Below the pieces are notes generated by a model. That model had not been told where the DNA came from, ran no database searches, and saw nothing but the letters and a program-made list of their open reading frames with translations. A stretch of 27,187 nucleotides of DNA from CALSMU01 sp963926405 (GTDB taxonomy: Bacteria > Bacteroidota > Bacteroidia > Flavobacteriales_D > Parvicellaceae): the NCBI GenBank assembly GCA_963926405.1, contig CAWUXI010000074.1, positions 1 through 27,187 of the forward strand. Direction: 5' to 3'. Of this stretch, positions 22,854 through 27,187 are shown piece by piece; the first letter of the stretch is position 1, and every line of letters starts with the position of its first letter. A program made the translations under genes and the position numbers.

Positions 22854-24281
22854 TTAGTCTAAGCGCATCAACTGATCCGAAAATTCGAATAATTTCGCAT
22901 CTTGAAAAGAGCCTGCCATCAATTGAACTCCAAAAGGGAGTCCATTACTGTGCTCTCCTAATGGCAATGATACGGCAGGAATTCCAGCAAGGTTTGCGTG
23001 AACCGTAAAAATATCTTGTGCATACATTGTAATAGGGTCATCTATATTTTCTCCGATACCAAACGCCGGAGTCGGAGTAGTTGGTAAAAGAATAAAATTG
23101 TAATCGTTAAAAATAGCCTCTGTTTTCTGCTTAATTATATTTCTAACTTTTAGCCCTTTTGTATAAAAAGCATCGTAATAACCAGCGCTTAGCACAAACG
23201 TTCCCATCATGATTCTTCTTTTAACTTCTTCCCCAAAACCTTCGCTTCGAGAATTGATATAAGTTGTTTCTAGATCTTCTGCTTTGTCACTTCTATATCC
23301 AAAATGAACACCATCATACCGCGCTAAATTTGAAGATGCTTCAGCCGTAGTTAAAACATAGTAATTAGGGACTAAGTAGTCTAAATACGGAAAGTCAACT
23401 CCTTCGACTTCGTGACCTTCTGCCTTTAATTTTTCAATGATTTCAAGCGTTTTTGTTTTAATCTCTATATCTAAACCTACCATGTCTAGACAATCTTTGA
23501 TGTAAGCAATTTTATATTTTGGTTTTTCTTTCGTTTTTATTGCAGTAGAATAATTTTCAATCGGTTTTGTAGAGCATGTGCTGTCATAGGCATCGATTCC
23601 AGAAATGATTTCTGTAATTAATGCTGCATCCTCAATATTGTTGGTTAAAGGTCCTATTTGATCGAAAGAAGAAGCGTATGCTAACAAACCGTATCTGGAA
23701 ACTCTCCCATAAGTCGGTTTATAGCCAACTACACCGCAAAAAGACGCTGGCTGACGAATTGAGCCTCCTGTGTCTGACCCTAAGGCTGCTAAGCAAAGGT
23801 TTGCTTTAACTGCAGCTGCAGAACCGCCAGATGAACCACCCGGAACTTTGTCATTTTGAATGGGGTTTAAAACAGGGCCATAGGCACTGTTCTCATTTGA
23901 ACTCCCCATTGCCATTTCATCACAGTTTAACCGCCCAATAATGATGGCATCCTCTTGTAATAACTTTTCAACTGCGGTTGCGGAGTAAATGGATTCAAAA
24001 CCCTCTAGTATTTTAGATGAACTGGAAACCTTATGTCCTTTGTAACAAATATTATCTTTTAAACCAATAACCATTCCTGCTAAGCGACCAGCAGTTCCGT
24101 TCTTAATCTTTTCATCCACTATTTGAGATTGCTCAATAGCAGACACATCAAACACTTCTAAAAAAGCATTTAAATTAGATGCTTTAATTTTTTGGATATA
24201 ATTTTTGGTAAGTTCAACACATGTAATTGCGCCTTTTCCTATATCCTCTCTTACTTGTGCAAGGGAAATATATTCTTTCAA
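22854..24281 (-). CDS. gatA: Asp/Glu-tRNA amidotransferase subunit A
   Basis: A 475-aa amidase subunit of GatCAB, which converts Glu-tRNA(Gln) and/or Asp-tRNA(Asn) to the correct amidated form. The Ser-cisSer-Lys triad is intact: 'GLKDNI' (Lys75), 'PGGSSGGSAAAV' (cis-Ser150) and 'GSDTGGSIRQPASFCG' (Ser174). The N-terminus 'YISLAQVREDI...CVELTKNYIQKI' matches the family start, and the only available initiator there is TTG at 24281; the next Met is residue 70, well inside the domain. It begins 18 nt after tatA, and translation coupled to tatA could compensate for the poor start codon. gatB and gatC are elsewhere, as is common. Confidence 0.94.
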   Translation of the reverse strand: MKEYISLAQVREDIGKGAITCVELTKNYIQKIKASNLNAFLEVFDVSAIEQSQIVDEKIKNGTAGRLAGMVIGLKDNICYKGHKVSSSSKILEGFESIYSATAVEKLLQEDAIIIGRLNCDEMAMGSSNENSAYGPVLNPIQNDKVPGGSSGGSAAAVKANLCLAALGSDTGGSIRQPASFCGVVGYKPTYGRVSRYGLLAYASSFDQIGPLTNNIEDAALITEIISGIDAYDSTCSTKPIENYSTAIKTKEKPKYKIAYIKDCLDMVGLDIEIKTKTLEIIEKLKAEGHEVEGVDFPYLDYLVPNYYVLTTAEASSNLARYDGVHFGYRSDKAEDLETTYINSRSEGFGEEVKRRIMMGTFVLSAGYYDAFYTKGLKVRNIIKQKTEAIFNDYNFILLPTTPTPAFGIGENIDDPITMYAQDIFTVHANLAGIPAVSLPLGEHSNGLPFGVQLMAGSFQDAKLFEFSDQLMRLD

Positions 24282-24299
24282 AATAGTTGGTTTATTGAA

Positions 24300-24521
24300 T
24301 TACGCTTCCGACTTTTTTGAGTCATCTGAATTACTTGAGTCATCAGACTTTTTGTCATCTGAATCTCCGTTAGCTGCTCCTTTAAATTCCTTCATGCCTT
24401 TCCCTAAACCTTTCATTAATTCAGGTATCTTTTTGCCGCCAAACAATAGTAGCACGATGATTAAAATAAGGATGATTCCAGGAACGCCTATTTTCTGTAA
24501 AAATAACAATGATAACTCCAT
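24300..24521 (-). CDS. tatA: TatA/TatE-type twin-arginine translocase subunit
   Basis: 73 aa from the ATG at 24521. One N-terminal membrane helix ('GVPGIILILIIVLLLFGGKKIPELMKGLG'), the FGG hinge and the amphipathic helix are typical TatA features. The tail is acidic and Ser-rich ('SDDKKSDDSSNSDDSKKSEA'), common in Flavobacteriales. TatA forms the pore of the twin-arginine export system. An in-frame TTG at 24542 lies in the -7 promoter box, so the ATG is the real start. It is the first gene of the tatA-gatA-lytic transglycosylase operon. Confidence 0.9.
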   Translation of the reverse strand: MELSLLFLQKIGVPGIILILIIVLLLFGGKKIPELMKGLGKGMKEFKGAANGDSDDKKSDDSSNSDDSKKSEA

Positions 24522-24539
24522 AGTCTTTCTTTTGTGTCG

Positions 24540-24547
24540 CAAAGTTA
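24540..24547 (-). promoter_or_regulatory. -7 promoter box of the tatA operon
   Basis: Minus-strand TAACTTTG is a perfect TAnnTTTG match. The leader to the ATG at 24521 would be about 13 nt. A GTTAAAC word sits at 24562-24568, near the -33 position. Confidence 0.6.
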
Positions 24548-24787
24548 ATAAAAAAGGGATAGTTAAACGCTAACCTTTCAATAATTTAACCGGCCAAAGG
24601 ATTCTTTACATAAGCTAACTTACTAAACAGGCTTATAACTCTATAGATCAATGAAATAGATGCTGATTTATTCTTTCTGCCAGTAGTGAAAAATTAGATC
24701 CTAATTTAAACCTTATAAAGGGTTCTGAAATACAAAAAGGTATAAAAATCCCGATAATTTCATAGGAATTTACTTTTAAACACCTAA

Positions 24788-24813
24788 TTTACGTAAACTA
24801 AACTAAGTTTAAT
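24788..24813 (+). promoter_or_regulatory. Candidate operator upstream of the BLUF gene
   Basis: Two overlapping symmetrical elements: TTTACGTAAA (24788-24797, perfect palindrome) and TAAACT/AGTTTA (24794-24799 and 24806-24811) with 6-nt spacing. The word AAGTTTAAT (24805-24813) recurs inverted upstream of the Lacal_2735 gene. It ends 32 nt before the ATG. Regulator unknown. Confidence 0.4.
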
Positions 24814-24845
24814 GTAGAAATGAAAGAACAACAAATCGTATAAAT

Positions 24846-25268
24846 ATGAAAACCCGTCGCCTCATATATACTAGTCGGGCCGTGAAAGAGTTCACTAAAC
24901 AGGAATTGATGGATCTACTTCATGATTCACGCGCATACAATTCGATAGACAAAATATGTGGCGTTCTCATGCATAGAAACGGATATTTTCTTCAGGTTCT
25001 TGAAGGGGAGCCTGACTCTATTGACAACCTTTTAGCTCGGCTACTAAGAGACCCTAGACATGAGAACCTCAAAATTATCCACGACAGTTCTGTGGATACC
25101 CTGCTTTTCTCAAATTGGGCAATGGGCAGCGCAGATTTAGAGTCTCCTGAATTGAGCCTTATACCTGGCCTTCGTACTGACTTATCCAGCAAACAAGTAA
25201 TACAAGACCTTGTTATGCGCCTTCCTGATATCGCTAGCTTTTTACAGGGTAAAGGCCTAGGATTCTAA
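24846..25268 (+). CDS. Stand-alone BLUF-domain blue-light photoreceptor
   Basis: A 140-aa short BLUF protein that should bind FAD and sense blue light. Aligning by eye with cyanobacterial PixD (Slr1694), every key pocket residue falls at the same number: Tyr8, Asn32, Gln50, Trp91 and Met93, within 'RLIYTSRA', 'SRAYNS', 'GYFLQVLEGE' and 'FSNWAMG'; 'RDPRHENLKI' is also typical. Residues about 95-140 form a short C-terminal extension, with no fused output domain, so it must signal through a partner, as PixD does with PixE. It sits alone, 362 nt upstream of a light-module-like gene group in the same direction. Confidence 0.92.
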   Translation: MKTRRLIYTSRAVKEFTKQELMDLLHDSRAYNSIDKICGVLMHRNGYFLQVLEGEPDSIDNLLARLLRDPRHENLKIIHDSSVDTLLFSNWAMGSADLESPELSLIPGLRTDLSSKQVIQDLVMRLPDIASFLQGKGLGF

Positions 25269-25630
25269 TTATTACAATAGGATAACTGTTAGGGCCATAT
25301 TGACTCCTTCTCTGAATTTTCTTTTTTTACCGCAAAACTGGGTTTGATTATATTGCTCCGTTTCCTTAAGTCACTTTTTGAAGCATAGTCTCCGAGCAGT
25401 TACATTAACAAAACAAGGGAAACAATCTTTCTCTCTCTGCCCTAACAAGTACTTACTTTAAATTCATAAGAATTCTCTGACAACGATATAAAAAGGGATT
25501 AAATCGCTATTCATGTTTCTTGCCAAAGGCTTGTTTTTATGTCGTATGAATATATAATGTTTAACTTTTTAGTAAAACTGTTAAACATTATGCGTATTTT
25601 CGTTTAGGATTAAACTTAAAACAACATAGT
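25269..25630. other. 362-nt intergenic region between the BLUF gene and the Lacal_2735 unit
   Basis: No convincing gene is present. The right end (25554-25617) holds inverted repeats. No clear terminator follows the BLUF gene, so read-through is possible. The left part shows only minor AT-rich symmetry (AATTC/GAATT at about 25462-25475). Confidence 0.55.
25554..25617 (+). promoter_or_regulatory. Candidate operator/promoter of the Lacal_2735-TspO unit
   Basis: A perfect 12-bp inverted repeat, ATAATGTTTAAC (25554-25565) and GTTAAACATTAT (25580-25591), has 14 nt between arms. It is followed by GTTTA-ggat-TAAAC (25602-25615). The 9-mer AAGTTTAAT lies at 25609-25617 on the minus strand, shared with the BLUF upstream region. 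No TAnnTTTG box is present here, which suggests an alternative sigma factor or an activator. Confidence 0.5.
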
Positions 25631-25792
25631 ATGAGTCTATTTAGAAGAAAATCAAAAAAAGAAAAGCTCGAAAAAAAATATAGAGAAAAATTAGAGGAGG
25701 CATACAAAATGTCAACTATTAATCGAACAAAATCAGATGAATTAACCTTTCAAGCAGCGGAAATTTTAAAAGAGCTAGAAAATGAAAAATAA
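25631..25792 (+). CDS. Lacal_2735 family small protein
   Basis: A 53-aa basic, helical protein (MSLFRRKSKKEKLEKKYREK at its N-terminus, 'AYKMSTINRTKSDELTFQAAEILKELENEK' at its end). Length, the 'LFRRKSKKEKLEKKY' start, the 'A.K.S..NR..SD' core and the acidic helical end match the short Lacal_2735 family of Flavobacteriia, whose function is unknown. It overlaps the CIA30 gene by 11 nt, showing it is a real coupled gene rather than a chance frame. In this position it opens the unit preceding CIA30, SRPBCC and TspO. Confidence 0.8.
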   Translation: MSLFRRKSKKEKLEKKYREKLEEAYKMSTINRTKSDELTFQAAEILKELENEK

Positions 25793-26342
25793 TATTATCG
25801 GACTATCTATACTCTTTTTTATAGTGTTTAGTTCTTGCAGTTTAACAAGCGAAAAGATGAATTCAATATTTAATTTCTCAAAAACCTCAAAAATAGATAA
25901 CTGGAAAATTGTTAATGATGATGTTATGGGAGGAATATCAACCGCTTCATTTGAGCTGAACAGTGAAGGAAACGCAGAATTTAAAGGAACGGTGTCTACT
26001 GCAAATAATGGTGGTTTTGCATCCGTTCGTTACCAATTTAACTCAAAAGATATAGCAGGAAAAACAACTATCGCTATTCGCTTAAAAGGAGATTCAAAAT
26101 CCTACCAATTTCGCTTGAAGTCTAAATCCAATATATACTATTCATATATCACATCATTTTCAACATCGAATAGTTGGGAGACGATTAACATCAATCTACA
26201 AGATTTATATCCGAGCTTTAGAGGCAATAAATTAGATAAAGAAAATTTTAATGAGTCCTCTATTGAGGAAATTTCCTTTCTGATTGCCAACAAAAAAGAT
26301 GAATCTTTCAAGCTTATTATTGACAAAATTGAAATCAATTAA
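25782..26342 (+). CDS. CIA30-domain lipoprotein
   Basis: A 186-aa protein with a lipoprotein signal peptide (lipobox FSSC, Cys19), so probably anchored in the envelope. The CIA30 (complex I intermediate-associated protein 30-like) galactose-binding-type beta-sandwich follows: 'NWKIVNDDVMGGIS' (40-53) and 'NNGGFASVR' (75-83) are its signature strands, with 'GDSKSYQFRLKS' and a C-terminal 'DESFKLIIDKIEI'. Bacterial members are not complex I assembly factors by proof; they often lie near photolyase and light-response genes. It overlaps the Lacal_2735 gene (11 nt) and is 5 nt from the SRPBCC gene. Confidence 0.85.
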   Translation: MKNNIIGLSILFFIVFSSCSLTSEKMNSIFNFSKTSKIDNWKIVNDDVMGGISTASFELNSEGNAEFKGTVSTANNGGFASVRYQFNSKDIAGKTTIAIRLKGDSKSYQFRLKSKSNIYYSYITSFSTSNSWETININLQDLYPSFRGNKLDKENFNESSIEEISFLIANKKDESFKLIIDKIEIN

Positions 26343-26347
26343 ACGAA

Positions 26348-26836
26348 ATGGAAATCTCAAAACAATCCAATATATACCGGTTACATCATCAACAGTTTCT
26401 ACCTATATCCAAAAGAGATGCCTGGCGGTTTTTTTCTACCCCTCAAAATTTGCAAAAAATAACGCCTGAAGAACTTGATTTCAGGATGACCAGTCCGGAT
26501 GAAGGAAAGGTTTATCTCGGGCAGATAATAACTTACTCTATTCGTCTAAACAAGGTTTTCAAGATGAACTGGGTTACAGAAATCACTAGCATGATCCATG
26601 AAAATTCTTTTGTAGATGAACAGCGTTTCGGACCTTATAAAATGTGGCATCACCGGCACACCTTTGAGGAAGTTGATGGTGGTGTATTAATGACAGATGT
26701 CGTACATTTTAAAATTCCTTTTTCATTGATTGCCCCCCTTGCTTATCGATTGTTTATAAAACAAAATTTAAAACGAATTTTTCATTATAGAACGGAAAAA
26801 TTAGACGAATTAATTAGTTCAAATCAACTCGTATGA
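26348..26836 (+). CDS. SRPBCC (START-like) ligand-binding protein
   Basis: A 162-aa cytoplasmic protein. Its start 'HHQQFLPISKRDAWRFFSTPQNLQKITPEELDFRM' is the usual SRPBCC opening, with a Phe/Trp at the entrance of the cavity. The middle 'GQIITYSIRLNKVFKMNWVTEIT' and 'SFVDEQRFGPYKMWHHRHTFEEVDGGVLMTDVVHFKIPF' are strands lining the hydrophobic pocket, and a long C-terminal helix closes it. Such proteins are frequent in photolyase-linked gene groups of Bacteroidota. The ligand is unknown. It ends in an ATGA overlap with the TspO gene. Confidence 0.85.
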   Translation: MEISKQSNIYRLHHQQFLPISKRDAWRFFSTPQNLQKITPEELDFRMTSPDEGKVYLGQIITYSIRLNKVFKMNWVTEITSMIHENSFVDEQRFGPYKMWHHRHTFEEVDGGVLMTDVVHFKIPFSLIAPLAYRLFIKQNLKRIFHYRTEKLDELISSNQLV

Positions 26837-27187
26837 AATTGGCTGTCAACATATTTATTTTTCTGTTGCTTAACTTTACTGCACTTGCTCTTGGAGGGCT
26901 ATTTACGGGTGACGGAGTAGCGTCTGACTGGTATAACACGCTGAACAAAGCGCCTTGGACACCTCCAGGCTGGGTTTTTGGGTTGGCATGGACAGCAATA
27001 ATGATTTGCTATTCTTTTTATATGGCAATCCTTTACAAAAGAAATGACAGACGAAAAAAAAATATAACCCTATACGCCGTCCAACTTTTTTTCAATATTT
27101 CCTGGAATCCTCTATTCTTCTATTTGCAAAATGCCTTAATAGCACTCTTCGCCATTCTATTTCTAACAATCATTGTAGCTTATTTCT
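26833..27187 (+). CDS. TspO/MBR family protein, C-terminus cut by window edge
   Basis: The frame starts with ATG at 26833, sharing 4 nt (ATGA) with the SRPBCC stop, and runs off the edge with 118 residues visible. The TspO signature is clear: 'WYNTLNKAPWTPPGWVFGLAWTAIM' (residues 33-57), with four visible helices and a later 'FNISWNPLFF' segment. TspO proteins bind tetrapyrroles and cholesterol-like ligands and can degrade protoporphyrin in a light-dependent way. Its place with BLUF, SRPBCC and CIA30 genes supports a light or oxidative-stress role. About 35-45 residues are probably missing. Confidence 0.9.
   Translation, partial: MKLAVNIFIFLLLNFTALALGGLFTGDGVASDWYNTLNKAPWTPPGWVFGLAWTAIMICYSFYMAILYKRNDRRKKNITLYAVQLFFNISWNPLFFYLQNALIALFAILFLTIIVAYF

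Larger units (their letters stand above)
24522..24845. other. 324-nt intergenic region between tatA and the BLUF gene
   Basis: It holds the leftward tatA promoter at one end and the BLUF upstream repeats at the other. The middle (about 24570-24780) is AT-rich with no convincing ORF, RNA or terminator. No TTTG occurs on the plus strand here, so the BLUF gene lacks a standard -7 box. Confidence 0.6.

Noticed and set aside
25513..25557. 14-codon open frame that could be a leader peptide before the Lacal_2735 gene
   Set aside because: No attenuator structure or residue bias is visible, and such a short frame is expected by chance.
26284..26469. 61-aa frame overlapping the CIA30 and SRPBCC junction
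   Set aside because: Out of frame with both well-supported genes and without domain similarity.

Overview
The window comes from an AT-rich marine Bacteroidota genome, most likely order Flavobacteriales (Crocinitomicaceae/Cryomorphaceae-like; the family is a guess). The evidence is a secreted protein with a type IX secretion (T9SS) tail, lineage-restricted families (IPExxxVDY, DUF4837, Lacal_2735, MbnP-like lipoprotein), promoters of the Bacteroidota TTG/TAnnTTTG type, and A-rich rather than Shine-Dalgarno leaders. No rRNA, tRNA, CRISPR array, insertion sequence or phage gene was seen. Most of the window is ordinary chromosomal core.

Layout. 1-758 (-): truncated MbnP-like lipoprotein containing a G9 tract. 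A perfect 25-bp inverted repeat (793-846) closes the proton-motive-force channel operon 3553->858 (-): ExbB with a cleavable signal peptide, a four-helix membrane protein, and two ExbD/TolR proteins. 6328->3765 (-): secreted hypothetical protein, UbiA-like membrane protein lacking the first Asp motif, type I asparaginase. 6481-11293 (+): gcvP, then a probably highly expressed T9SS-secreted protein ending at a strong terminator. 11438-13160 (+): LysE exporter overlapping a DAO-type FAD oxidoreductase. 13834->13157 (-): ComF. 13977-16128 (+): membrane-anchored coiled-coil protein and DUF4837 lipoprotein. 16516->16130 (-): small cytochrome-like lipoprotein with an expanded CX9CH motif. 16574-17260 (+): SAM methyltransferase, facing an FAD protein (18307->17249). 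21267->18322 (-): IPExxxVDY protein, pyruvate kinase and M42 aminopeptidase, apparently from a leaderless promoter. 24521->21364 (-): tatA, gatA (TTG start), MltD-like lytic transglycosylase.

24846-27187 (+) is the most distinctive part. A stand-alone BLUF blue-light receptor with every key flavin-pocket residue is followed by a tightly packed unit: a 53-aa Lacal_2735 protein, a CIA30-domain lipoprotein, an SRPBCC protein and a TspO/MBR protein that runs off the edge. Adjacent genes overlap or are 5 nt apart. Neither the BLUF gene nor the unit has a canonical TAnnTTTG box; instead each has GTTTAA-type inverted repeats 35-75 nt upstream and a shared 9-mer. I read this as a light-response module under its own regulator. 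That is inference from gene content and upstream sequence.

Several minus-strand genes could be called from an upstream TTG, but in three cases that TTG lies in or next to a TAnnTTTG promoter box, so the shorter ATG starts are used here.
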